DNA of 42,760 nucleotides from Rhizobiales bacterium Ga0077548 (GTDB taxonomy: Bacteria > Pseudomonadota > Alphaproteobacteria > Rhizobiales > Xanthobacteraceae), in assembly GCA_001464215.1 (NCBI GenBank), contig LNEZ01000040.1, positions 1-42,760 of the forward strand, in the 5' to 3' direction. Numbering within the stretch: position 1 is the stretch's first letter; the number at the start of each line of letters is the position of its first letter. Shown one piece after another: positions 18,669 to 26,206 of the stretch. Under the pieces are notes generated by a model. That model saw nothing but the letters and a program-made list of their open reading frames with translations. It was not told where the DNA came from and ran no database searches. The position numbers and the translations under genes are program-made.

Positions 18669-20168
18669 ATGTTTCCCAAGCCGAAGGCCGCGATTGCCCC
18701 GAATACCTACGAGTATGAGACAACCCCGCTGGTGAAGCCGACCGGCTTTCGTGAATATGACGCGCGCTGGTTGCTTGAAAAAGAAATCAACCTGATCGGC
18801 ATTCAGGCGCTGGGCCTCGGCATGGCGACGCTGTTTCATGAGCTCGGCGTGCGCCCGGATATCGTCGTCGGTCACGACTTCCGCGGTTACTCGCTGTCGG
18901 TGAAGGCCGCGCTGACGACCGGCCTCATGGCGGGTGGTATGCGCGTGCATGACGTCGGCCTCGCGCTTTCGCCGATGGCCTATTTCGCGCAGTTCGAACT
19001 CGATTGCCCATGTGTTGCGATGGTCACGGCCTCACACAACGATAATGGCTGGACCGGTGTGAAAATGGGTGCCGCACGCCCGCTCACCTTCGGGCCGGAT
19101 GAGATGGGCCGTCTGAAAGAGATCGTGCTCGAAGCGAAATCGAAAGCGCGCGAGGGCGGCACCTACAAATTCATTCCAGGCTTTGCCGAGCGCTATATGG
19201 CCGATCTCGCCAAGCGCCCGAAGCTGAAGCGCAAACTAATAGTCATCGCCGCTTGCGGCAACGGCACCGCGGGCGCGTTCGCGCCGAAGGTGCTGGAAGC
19301 CATCGGTTGTGAAGTCGTGCCGTTAGACGCCGAACTTGACCACACCTTCCCGAAATACAATCCGAACCCCGAAGACCTGAAGATGCTGCACGCCGTGCGC
19401 GACGCGGTACTCGCGCACAAGGCCGATGTCGGTCTTGCCTTCGATGGCGACGGCGACCGCTGTGGTGTGGTGGACAATCTCGGAGAGGAAATTTTCGCGG
19501 ACAAAGTAGGTGTGATGCTGGCGCGCGACATCTCAGCGGGCGGCAAGGGCGGTCAATTCATCGTTGATGTGAAGTCAACTGGTCTCTGGCATACCGATCC
19601 GGTCCTGAAGCAGAACGGCGTCAAGGTCGATTTCTGGAAGACCGGCCATTCCTACATCAAGCGCCGTGCGAACGAACTGAACGCGGTTGCCGGTTTCGAA
19701 AAATCCGGACACTTCTTCTTCGGTCCGCCCTTCGGCCGCGGCTATGACGATGGACTGCTCTCCGCGATCGCAGTTTGCGAAATGCTCGACCGCAATCCGG
19801 ATAAGAAAATGTCTGATCTGCGTGAGGCGCTGCCGCGCACCTGGCAGTCGCCGACAATGTCGCCGCATTGCGACGACGAGAAGAAATACGGTGTCGTCGA
19901 TAAGATCGTGAAGCACTTCGAGGCCGCCCAAGCGAAAGGCGAGAAGGTGTCCGGTCAGCCGATCCGCGATCTTGTTACCGTGAATGGCGTCCGCGTAACG
20001 GTCGAGGACGGCACCTGGGGTCTCGTCCGCGCGTCGTCGAACAAGCCCGAACTCGTGGTGGTGGTGGAAAGCCCCGCTGCCGAAGCGCGGATGAAGGAAA
20101 TGTTCAAGGCGCTGGATGCGGTGATCCGCACCCATCCCGAAGTCGGCGAATACAACCAGAAGATCTGA
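18669..20168 (+). CDS. Phosphomannomutase/phosphoglucomutase
   Basis: A 499-aa cytoplasmic enzyme of the alpha-D-phosphohexomutase family, interconverting the 1- and 6-phosphates of mannose and/or glucose for surface polysaccharide precursors. The phosphoserine loop is VTASHNDNGWTG with Ser122. The Mg-binding loop is FDGDGDRCG (258-266). The sugar-binding segment AGFEKSGHFFFG is near 343-354. A C-terminal phosphate-binding domain includes LVRASSNKPELVVVVES. Specificity (ManB- or AlgC-like) cannot be decided. The ATG is at 18669, after the REP-like element. It ends 9 bp from the convergent pilus gene. Confidence 0.93.
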   Translation: MFPKPKAAIAPNTYEYETTPLVKPTGFREYDARWLLEKEINLIGIQALGLGMATLFHELGVRPDIVVGHDFRGYSLSVKAALTTGLMAGGMRVHDVGLALSPMAYFAQFELDCPCVAMVTASHNDNGWTGVKMGAARPLTFGPDEMGRLKEIVLEAKSKAREGGTYKFIPGFAERYMADLAKRPKLKRKLIVIAACGNGTAGAFAPKVLEAIGCEVVPLDAELDHTFPKYNPNPEDLKMLHAVRDAVLAHKADVGLAFDGDGDRCGVVDNLGEEIFADKVGVMLARDISAGGKGGQFIVDVKSTGLWHTDPVLKQNGVKVDFWKTGHSYIKRRANELNAVAGFEKSGHFFFGPPFGRGYDDGLLSAIAVCEMLDRNPDKKMSDLREALPRTWQSPTMSPHCDDEKKYGVVDKIVKHFEAAQAKGEKVSGQPIRDLVTVNGVRVTVEDGTWGLVRASSNKPELVVVVESPAAEARMKEMFKALDAVIRTHPEVGEYNQKI

Positions 20169-20177
20169 CCAGCGAGG

Positions 20178-20771
20178 TCAGGTGCAGCCTTGCAGCGTGC
20201 CTTTGTCGCGGGTGATGCAGGTCACGAGGCGCGGGCGGATATAGAGTTGGTCCGTCAGCGTCAGCGTGCCGCCCGTGAAGGCGCCGCCGATGGTCGGCGT
20301 GAAGTTATAGCTGACCTCTGCCCAGATCACCGTAGTGTTCGGCGTATTCAAGCCGGTCGGCAGAACCACGGTCGAGTTTGTCACGCGCGCGGTATCCTGA
20401 AAGCCTTCGCCCCAGCCGACGGTCGCAGTGCCGGCGGCGTTGATTCGCACGCTGGTAATCTTGATCTTGAGCAGGTTGCTCCAGGTATTCGGTGCGAACA
20501 CTGCCTTAGCAGCGTCGAAGATCGCTGTGACCTCCGAGTCCGTAAGGCTGTTATCGCGCGCAACCAGGTCGCCGACCGTATGCGTAACGAGGACGACCTT
20601 GCGTTTTGCGATGATCGCTTGCGTGATTGCGGTGCCGCCCAGATAGAGCACGGCCATAAACGGCAGGATGATCGCGAATTCTACCGCGGACACGCCGCGT
20701 TTATCGCGCGCAAAGCGCGCGAGCTTTCCGCGCAGCGTGCCAAAAAATGCCGAGAGTTTAAGCGGGGTCAT
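20178..20771 (-). CDS. TadE/TadG-like pseudopilin (second of pair)
   Basis: A 197-aa protein with a class III-type prepilin leader: RDKRG cut before VSAVEFA, with Glu31 at position +5, followed by a hydrophobic helix (about 32-52). The rest is a periplasmic domain with predicted beta structure. TadE-like pseudopilins are processed by the same peptidase as the Flp pilin and are needed for pilus assembly. At this size it lacks the von Willebrand-like domain of long TadG proteins. The ATG at 20771 overlaps the upstream gene's stop as ATGA, indicating translational coupling. Confidence 0.87.
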   Translation of the reverse strand: MTPLKLSAFFGTLRGKLARFARDKRGVSAVEFAIILPFMAVLYLGGTAITQAIIAKRKVVLVTHTVGDLVARDNSLTDSEVTAIFDAAKAVFAPNTWSNLLKIKITSVRINAAGTATVGWGEGFQDTARVTNSTVVLPTGLNTPNTTVIWAEVSYNFTPTIGGAFTGGTLTLTDQLYIRPRLVTCITRDKGTLQGCT

Positions 20772-21343
20772 TGATAGGGCTCATTACGGAATGCGACTGC
20801 GGACATCAGCAGGCGCTTGCCGCTCGGCGTATCGGCGAGATCGAGACCGAACGTGCGGAGAATAAGCGGCCACTCGTACATGACGCGCACGACAACGATG
20901 TCGCCGGGACCGCCGGTTTGAAAATGAAACCCGGTATCGTCGACCTGACCGTTAGCTTTGAAGGTAGGCTTGCTGAGGTTCGCGGTCGCGAAAGCGCCGG
21001 ACGTGCGCACGTCGATGATCATGCCGGTACTGCAGTTGAACAATCCGAGCACGCGCGCACACAGCTCCTGCTTGAAGCGGGTCTGATCGAAAGTCTGCTT
21101 CTGCGCCTGTCCGGTCATAATGAGCCGGCTGGTGTCGTGTACCGCCGTCTCGAGTACCTGACTTGCCCAGAATACGAAGGCGAGTTCGATGATCGCGAAC
21201 AGCATCGCGATGAACGGCACGGCGACGATCGCAAACTCGACCGCCGCGGCACCATCGTTCTTTCGGCCGAAGCGAATGACCAGACGGCGCAGGCCGCGCG
21301 TCGCGCCGGTAGCCTTCTCTTTGCGAATTTCAATGCCGAACAT
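20768..21343 (-). CDS. TadE-like pseudopilin (first of pair)
   Basis: A 191-aa pseudopilin. The basic N-terminal tail RLVIRFGRKNDG is followed by the processing site G31 before AAAVEFA (Glu36 at +5) and a membrane helix at about 37-59. Two cysteines in the periplasmic part (LCARVLGLFNCS) may form a disulfide. It is first in a two-gene operon with the 197-aa partner and is transcribed opposite to the main pilus genes. The 117-bp upstream gap holds a CtrA-like site. Confidence 0.88.
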   Translation of the reverse strand: MFGIEIRKEKATGATRGLRRLVIRFGRKNDGAAAVEFAIVAVPFIAMLFAIIELAFVFWASQVLETAVHDTSRLIMTGQAQKQTFDQTRFKQELCARVLGLFNCSTGMIIDVRTSGAFATANLSKPTFKANGQVDDTGFHFQTGGPGDIVVVRVMYEWPLILRTFGLDLADTPSGKRLLMSAVAFRNEPYQ

Positions 21344-21433
21344 GACCTGGGGTCCGCGCTCTATAATGACGCGCTTGTAGCGGATACCGCTTGAAAATTT
21401 GTTGAACCGCCCATCCGGAAGGCGCGGGCGGTT

Positions 21434-21449
21434 GTTAGCGATCTGTTAA
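21434..21449 (-). promoter_or_regulatory. CtrA-like box upstream of the tadE pair
   Basis: On the minus strand this reads TTAA-CAGATCG-CTAAC, one mismatch from the CtrA consensus TTAA-N7-TTAAC. It lies about 91-106 bp upstream of the tadE start at 21343. CtrA is the alphaproteobacterial cell-cycle regulator known to activate pilus genes in Caulobacter. The match is seen directly; the function is inferred. Confidence 0.4.
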
Positions 21450-21460
21450 CGAAACACGCC

Positions 21461-21925
21461 TCAGCGCGCCTGCGCCGCGGCCGGAGTACCTGCCGAAAGA
21501 CCGTTGCGCGTGCCATTCTGCGTAACTACAGCGTCAAAAACAGCGGTGGCATCGCCGGGAACCAGCGTGCGCTGGCAGTTTGGAGCGCAGCTCAGGGTCT
21601 CTCGTTCGGCACCGCGGAAAACGGTGAGGCCGCTGACCGGCGCAGAAACCGTGATGGTGTGTTCGGCAATCACGGTGCCTTTGCTGTCCAGCACCATGAG
21701 ATTGGTCGTGCCGTAGCCTTTGCCGGTTACGACGAGAAGTCCGCCGGCCTGCAACGTCCCGTCGGCGATCGAGGGATTGCCGATAATGATGGTGGAGACA
21801 CGATCGGGCAGGCGCAAAAGGCGAGCCTGATCCAGAATAACGGAGACTACTTCGGCCAATGCGAGGTTGGGTGCGATGACAAGGCCGCACAAGACGAACA
21901 GGGTCTTGATCTGATTACGCAGCAC
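21461..21925 (-). CDS. Stand-alone secretin N-domain pilus protein
   Basis: A 154-aa exported protein with an N-terminal signal peptide (KTLFVLCGLVIAPNLALA, cut near residue 24). It is followed by one domain that aligns by eye with the N-terminal pilus domain of CpaC: LRLPDRVSTIIIGNPSIADG here against DLPRDAKDVLIANPAIANAV there, and GTTNLMVLDSKGTVIAEHTITV against QTNIVFFDESGQQIAAYDIEV. It lacks the secretin pore domain. The GTG at 21925 is chosen because GGAGG sits five bases upstream. It lies 117 bp ahead of the tadE pair on the same strand and may share its regulation. Confidence 0.85.
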   Translation of the reverse strand: MLRNQIKTLFVLCGLVIAPNLALAEVVSVILDQARLLRLPDRVSTIIIGNPSIADGTLQAGGLLVVTGKGYGTTNLMVLDSKGTVIAEHTITVSAPVSGLTVFRGAERETLSCAPNCQRTLVPGDATAVFDAVVTQNGTRNGLSAGTPAAAQAR

Positions 21926-22232
21926 GATTGCCTCCAGCACTGACGCGACGAATGCAGCCAATCTCGCCGATAATGGTGAACGAACTCCAAACGAAAGGCG
22001 CCTGCAGCGGCCGGCGCGAACGGTTCGAACCGCGCGAAACCACGCCCCTCAACGATTCTCGGATCGGCTCAGTGGAACGTTAACTCTGTTTCATTTCGCC
22101 CTGAAAACATGGGATTTCTACGATCAGATTAACCGTGGCGAAATCGGACCACTGTAGTTTCACCCTCGTTCGATCGGGCAAAAAGTCCGACGGATTTGCA
22201 GAGAGCCAACTAGGTTCAAGGAGCCTTGAAAC
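21926..22232. promoter_or_regulatory. Divergent promoter region of the Flp pilin and N-domain gene
   Basis: This 307-bp non-coding stretch separates the minus-strand N-domain gene from the pilin gene. It contains a perfect 12-bp palindrome CGGTTCGAACCG (22021-22032) and two TTAAC half-sites (22080-22084 and 22129-22133) that could be CtrA half-boxes, though neither has a second half at the right spacing. An AAGGAG ribosome-binding site at 22219-22224 precedes the pilin ATG. I see no convincing gene in it; the pilin promoter must lie here. Confidence 0.5.
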
Positions 22233-22397
22233 ATGAAGAATATCGCTCGTTTTCTTAAGGACGAGTCCGGCGCGACTGCCATCGAGTATGGCCTGATCGC
22301 CGCCTGCATCTCGGTCGCAATCATCGCGGTCGTGCAGGGCGTCGGCACCAAGCTGACCAACACGTTCACCTCGATCTCGAACGGCCTGGGCAACTAA
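22233..22397 (+). CDS. Flp family type IVb pilin
   Basis: A 54-aa major pilin subunit of the Tad/Flp pilus. The short basic leader MKNIARFLKDESG is followed by ATAIEYGLIAA; cleavage after Gly13 leaves Glu at +5 and Tyr at +6, the diagnostic Flp motif. The remaining hydrophobic helix (CISVAIIAVVQGVG) packs the fibre core. Processing is expected from the prepilin peptidase encoded 157 bp downstream. The ATG at 22233 has AAGGAG upstream. A terminator right after the stop implies that the pilin is made from its own abundant transcript. Confidence 0.96.
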   Translation: MKNIARFLKDESGATAIEYGLIAACISVAIIAVVQGVGTKLTNTFTSISNGLGN

Positions 22398-22419
22398 CAC
22401 CAGCCTTCGAAACCGAAAC

Positions 22420-22457
22420 GAAGGCCCCGGCGCAAGCTGGGGCCTTCCGCTTTTTTA
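22420..22457 (+). terminator. Intrinsic terminator after the pilin gene
   Basis: GAAGGCCCC (22420-22428) pairs with GGGGCCTTC (22439-22447), giving a 9-bp G+C-rich stem with a 10-nt loop, followed after CG and C by six T residues (22451-22456). It lies 22 bp beyond the pilin stop and separates the pilin from the assembly genes. Confidence 0.9.
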
Positions 22458-22554
22458 GTTCCCGTCACGCTTCAATCTCTCGTTTCGATTCACGCTTCCC
22501 TTAGGCTTTACCGATTAGATCGCCTTCAGTTTCCCGGCAGCCGGTTTGAGCCAG

Positions 22555-23061
22555 ATGATCCTCGAAATCCTCGTACTCGGTCTTTTTCCCGCGGCCATGG
22601 CTTTTGCCGCGGCGAGCGATCTCGTCTCGATGACGATCTCGAATCGCATTTCGCTGGCGTTAATAATTGGTTTCTTTTTGATGGCCTGGCTGACTGGCAT
22701 GGGCTGGAGCGATGTCGGCCGTCATCTCCTTGCCGGCGTTGTCGTTCTGGTTGTTGCCTTCGGGTTCTTTGCGCGCGGCTGGATCGGCGGCGGCGACGCG
22801 AAGCTTGCAGCGGCGACGGCGCTCTGGCTCGGGTTCTCGCATCTCATGGAATATCTGCTGATCGCGTCGATTGCGGGCGGCATCCTCACCTTGCTGTTAT
22901 TGCAGCTCCGCACGCTGCCGATGCCGCAAGTCTTGGCCAGACAGAAGTGGATCGCACGGCTCCACAATTTCGAGACCGGCATTCCCTATGGAATCGCACT
23001 CGCGATTGCGGGCCTTTTGGTCTACCCGGAGACCTCATTCATGAGGGCGCTTACGGCCTGA
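22555..23061 (+). CDS. cpaA: Prepilin peptidase, A24 family (CpaA/TadV)
   Basis: A 168-aa integral membrane aspartic peptidase that removes the leader of the Flp pilin and of TadE-like pseudopilins. The two catalytic aspartates are Asp22 in AASDLVSMTISNRIS and Asp81 in GGGDAKL (78-84). About five membrane helices are predicted and there is no N-methylation domain, as usual for TadV/CpaA. The ATG at 22555 is preferred; a TTG at 22546 would add three residues. No strong ribosome-binding site is seen before either. It begins the assembly-gene series. Confidence 0.92.
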   Translation: MILEILVLGLFPAAMAFAAASDLVSMTISNRISLALIIGFFLMAWLTGMGWSDVGRHLLAGVVVLVVAFGFFARGWIGGGDAKLAAATALWLGFSHLMEYLLIASIAGGILTLLLLQLRTLPMPQVLARQKWIARLHNFETGIPYGIALAIAGLLVYPETSFMRALTA

Positions 23062-23104
23062 CCCTAAGTGCAAGTTCCCGTTAATTAAATTCCTCTACTG
23101 CTCA

Positions 23105-23120
23105 TTAACCATAAGTTGAC
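23105..23120 (+). promoter_or_regulatory. CtrA-like box upstream of cpaB
   Basis: TTAACCATAAGTTGAC fits TTAA-N7-TTAAC with one mismatch and also contains the CtrA half-site TTAACCAT. A TTAATTAA lies 16 bp further upstream (23081-23088). The box is 82-98 bp before the cpaB start, in a 141-bp gap after cpaA, suggesting a second promoter inside the locus. Confidence 0.45.
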
Positions 23121-23163
23121 CCTTAGCTGGTGAAATCCGGCAAGTGGCAGCCCCGCGACCCAC

Positions 23164-23178
23164 ATCCGGGTCCCGGAT
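23164..23178. promoter_or_regulatory. 15-bp palindrome in the cpaB leader
   Basis: ATCCGGGTCCCGGAT is a perfect 7-bp inverted repeat around one base, ending 24 bp before the cpaB ATG. It could be an operator or a small leader-RNA hairpin. No T-run follows, so it is not an intrinsic terminator. Confidence 0.35.
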
Positions 23179-23202
23179 CAGCACGAGTGGAAGAGTGAGC
23201 GT

Positions 23203-23991
23203 ATGAAACCCGCGCGTTTAATTGTTCTCGGCATCGCCGTCACGGCAGGTGCTGCCGCCTTCATGTTGTCGGGCAATCGTTCACCTGCGCCGATTGTGCA
23301 GCAGATCGTCCGTCCCGTATCCGAAACCGTCGAAATCCTCGTCGCGAAGAACGACATCGCTGTCGGCCGCGCGCTTTCGCCGGAGGACATTACCTGGCAG
23401 GCCTGGCCGGTTGCCGCCGCAGGCCCGCTCTTCATCCGCAAGACCGCGCGTCCGGACGCGCTCAACGAATTCAAAGGCACGGTTGCTCGCGCGCCTTTCG
23501 TTGCCGGCGAACCGATGCGTGAAGAAAAACTGATTCGTGCCGACGGCTCGGGTTTCATGTCTGCGATCTTGCCCGCCGGTATGCGTGCGGTATCGACCGA
23601 AATTTCCGCGGAAACCGGCGCCGGCGGTTTCATTCTTCCGAACGATCGCGTGGACGTTCTGCTTACCCGGCGCGAACAGGGGCAGGGAAGCGCCGAGTCG
23701 ATCCTGACGGAAACGATTCTCCGCAACATTCGCGTGCTCGCCATCGATCAGACCGTCGAAGAAAAAGGCGGCCAGAAAGTTGTCGTCGGCAAGACCGCGC
23801 TGCTCGAGCTCGGACCGCAGCAGGCCGAGACACTCGCAATGTCGCGCCAGCGCGGCACGCTTTCGCTAGCACTCCGCTCGCTCGCGGATGCCAAGCCGAA
23901 CGTTGCCAGAGACAGCGAAGAACAAGAACGCAATTCGAGCCGCGTGAACTTCGTTCGCTTCGGCATCAACTCAACGCAGACCACGAAGTAA
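23203..23991 (+). CDS. cpaB: Flp pilus assembly protein CpaB (RcpC)
   Basis: A 262-aa periplasmic protein with an N-terminal signal or anchor segment (RLIVLGIAVTAGAAAFML, 5-22). It has a SAF domain (about 42-110, VEILVAKNDIAVGRALSPEDI), then the CpaB/RcpC domain (about 115-235) with NDRVDVLLTRR and ILRNIRVLAIDQ. CpaB is thought to help the secretin channel, possibly by binding peptidoglycan or gating. The C-terminal 25 residues are polar. The ATG at 23203 has only a weak GAG upstream. It is followed 21 bp later by cpaC. Confidence 0.93.
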   Translation: MKPARLIVLGIAVTAGAAAFMLSGNRSPAPIVQQIVRPVSETVEILVAKNDIAVGRALSPEDITWQAWPVAAAGPLFIRKTARPDALNEFKGTVARAPFVAGEPMREEKLIRADGSGFMSAILPAGMRAVSTEISAETGAGGFILPNDRVDVLLTRREQGQGSAESILTETILRNIRVLAIDQTVEEKGGQKVVVGKTALLELGPQQAETLAMSRQRGTLSLALRSLADAKPNVARDSEEQERNSSRVNFVRFGINSTQTTK

Positions 23992-24012
23992 GCGAAGGGA
24001 TCGAGGCTGACG

Positions 24013-25467
24013 ATGCAAATGCCGCTAGCCGCAAAAGCAGGGTTAACATTCGCTTTCCTGGCGCTGACGCTATCTTCCGTTTTGCACGCGGCCGAGCCGC
24101 AGCTTGCCGGTCCGCCGAATGCTGCGCCGGCGATCCAGCGTGCGCAGCCGCAGGCGCCGGTGATCCATACGCGCGGCAACTTTTTGGCGCTCGGGGTCGG
24201 CAAGTCGATCGTGGTCGATCTGCCGCGCGATGCCAAAGACGTACTGATCGCAAATCCGGCGATCGCCAACGCCGTGATCCGTTCCGCGCGCCGCGCCTAC
24301 CTGATCGGCGTGAAAGCAGGGCAGACCAATATCGTCTTCTTCGACGAAAGCGGCCAGCAGATCGCGGCCTACGACATCGAGGTCGCGCTCGATGCGGTTG
24401 GTGTGCGGGCGGCAATCCAGCGGCTTGCGCCGACTGCGCAGGTCAAGGTTGATTCGATCGGCGACAGTATCGTGCTCTCCGGCTCGGTCGCCTCTGCCGC
24501 CGAATCTCAGCACATCTTCGACACCGCCGTGCGCATGGTCGGCGATGTCAACAAGGTCGTGAACGGCCTTACCATCCGCGACCGCGAGCAGGTGATGCTG
24601 AAGGTGACCGTCGCCGAAGTGCAGCGGAATATCCTGAAGCAGCTCGGTGTCGATCTGAATGGCGCCAGCATTAATGTCGGCAGCGCGGTTGTGAATTTTG
24701 AGAACACCAATCCGTTCTCGGCGCAGAACACATTGCTTTCGACGAGCAACATCCGCCCGACATTGACCTTGCCGAATGGCGGCACCGTCAGCGCGACCAT
24801 TCGCGCGATGGAGCAGGCCGGCGTCATGCGCACGCTTGCAGAACCCAATCTCACCGCCATCAGCGGTGAATCCGCGCGCTTCCTCGCGGGCGGCGAGTTT
24901 CCGATTCCCGCAGGGCAAAGCTGCGATGCCAACACCGGTCAGTGTCAGGTGCAGATCCAGTTCAAGCAGTTCGGTGTCGCGCTCGAGTTCACGCCGGTCG
25001 TGCTTTCCGAAGGCAAGATCAGTATGCGGGTCTCTACCGAAGTCAGCGAGCTTTCCTCGGAAGGCGCGATCCGTCTTTCCAGCGTGACGATCCCGGCACT
25101 TCGCGTTCGCCGCGCCAACTCGACCGTTGAGCTTTCCTCGGGCGCTTCGCTGGTGATGGCCGGCCTTTTGCAGGAGCAGACCAAGCACAATCTCAACGGT
25201 CTCCCAGGGCTGATGAATCTTCCCGTGCTCGGCACGCTGTTCAAAAGCCGCGACTATCTCTCCGGCCAGACCGAACTCATGATCATGGTGACGCCGTATG
25301 TCGTGCGCGGGGTTGCGCAGCAGGAAATCGCCCGCCCTGACGATGGCTTCTCCAATCCTTCCGATCAGTCGGCTGTTCTGCTCGGGCGTCTCAATCGAAT
25401 CTACGGCGTGCCCGGTTCGAACGAGAAGAATCGTCTGAAGGGCAACTACGGTTTCATCCTGGATTGA
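24013..25467 (+). CDS. cpaC: Tad pilus secretin CpaC (RcpA)
   Basis: A 484-aa outer-membrane secretin. It has a signal peptide (residues 1-26, ending SVLHA), an N-terminal pilus domain (about 48-125), a BON-like segment (about 130-195, VKVDSIGDSIVLSGSV), and the secretin pore domain (about 240-430). The last contains MRTLAEPNLTAISGESARFLAGGEFPIP and LMIMVTPYVV. It forms the ring through which the pilus leaves the cell. The ATG at 24013 has GAGG six bases upstream. cpaD follows within 17 bp. Confidence 0.95.
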   Translation: MQMPLAAKAGLTFAFLALTLSSVLHAAEPQLAGPPNAAPAIQRAQPQAPVIHTRGNFLALGVGKSIVVDLPRDAKDVLIANPAIANAVIRSARRAYLIGVKAGQTNIVFFDESGQQIAAYDIEVALDAVGVRAAIQRLAPTAQVKVDSIGDSIVLSGSVASAAESQHIFDTAVRMVGDVNKVVNGLTIRDREQVMLKVTVAEVQRNILKQLGVDLNGASINVGSAVVNFENTNPFSAQNTLLSTSNIRPTLTLPNGGTVSATIRAMEQAGVMRTLAEPNLTAISGESARFLAGGEFPIPAGQSCDANTGQCQVQIQFKQFGVALEFTPVVLSEGKISMRVSTEVSELSSEGAIRLSSVTIPALRVRRANSTVELSSGASLVMAGLLQEQTKHNLNGLPGLMNLPVLGTLFKSRDYLSGQTELMIMVTPYVVRGVAQQEIARPDDGFSNPSDQSAVLLGRLNRIYGVPGSNEKNRLKGNYGFILD

Positions 25468-25483
25468 GTGTTTGGAGCGTAAG

Positions 25484-26206
25484 ATGTCAGTAATCAGCGT
25501 CCTTCCCAGCCGTGTTCGCGCGGCACTCCTGATCGGGCTCGGCTCGTTCGCGCTCGTCGGCTGTCAGACCGACCGGATCGTGACCGGCACGGTGCCGTCG
25601 GACTACCGCGACCGCCACCCTATTCAGGTGAATGAAGGCACGCGCTCGGTGCAGATGTTCGTAGGCTCCGGCCGTCTGGGCCTGACGCCCGAACAGCGGG
25701 CGCTTGCCGGCGGTTTTGCTTCGCAATGGCGCCGCCACGGTTCAGGCCCGATGACGATCGAATTGCCGGCCAATGTCGCGAACGAAGTTTCGTCAAGCCG
25801 TACCGTGCGCGAATTGCGCAGCTTGCTCGTTTCTTCGGGCGTCCATCCGCGCGCGATCCAGATTCAGGCTTATCAATCCGATTCACCGTCGAATGTCGCA
25901 CCGATCCGGCTGACCTTTGCGGCGATCACCGCGCAGGTCGCAAGCCGCTGCCACGCCGGTCAGGAAAATCTAGGCACCAGTCAGAATTTTGAAGGCCAGC
26001 AGAATTACTCGATGCGTAACTTCGGCTGTGCGACCCAGCATAATCTCGCTGCCCAGGTCGCCAATCCGGAAGATCTCGTGCAGCCGCGCGCCGAGCAGCC
26101 TTCTTACGCTGCGCGCCGCAAGACTGTTATCGAGAAGTACCGTCAGGGTCAGGACCCTTCGACGAATTATCCGAACTCCGCAAAGGCGAGCTCGATAGGT
26201 CAGTGA
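25484..26206 (+). CDS. cpaD: Pilus lipoprotein CpaD
   Basis: A 240-aa lipoprotein of the CpaD family, likely the pilotin or partner of the CpaC secretin. The signal ends in the lipobox LVGC with Cys27. The mature part begins QTDRIVTGTVPSDYRDRHPI and contains CATQHNLAAQVANPEDLVQPR near the C terminus, which is characteristic of the family. The ATG at 25484 is supported by GGAG six bases upstream; a TTG at 25472 would add four residues but overlaps this ribosome site. It sits between cpaC and cpaE. Confidence 0.92.
   Translation: MSVISVLPSRVRAALLIGLGSFALVGCQTDRIVTGTVPSDYRDRHPIQVNEGTRSVQMFVGSGRLGLTPEQRALAGGFASQWRRHGSGPMTIELPANVANEVSSSRTVRELRSLLVSSGVHPRAIQIQAYQSDSPSNVAPIRLTFAAITAQVASRCHAGQENLGTSQNFEGQQNYSMRNFGCATQHNLAAQVANPEDLVQPRAEQPSYAARRKTVIEKYRQGQDPSTNYPNSAKASSIGQ

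Noticed and set aside
22017-22032. LexA (SOS) box near the pilin promoter
   Set aside because: The alphaproteobacterial LexA site is GTTC-N7-GTTC; the GAAC elements here are separated by 5 bases.
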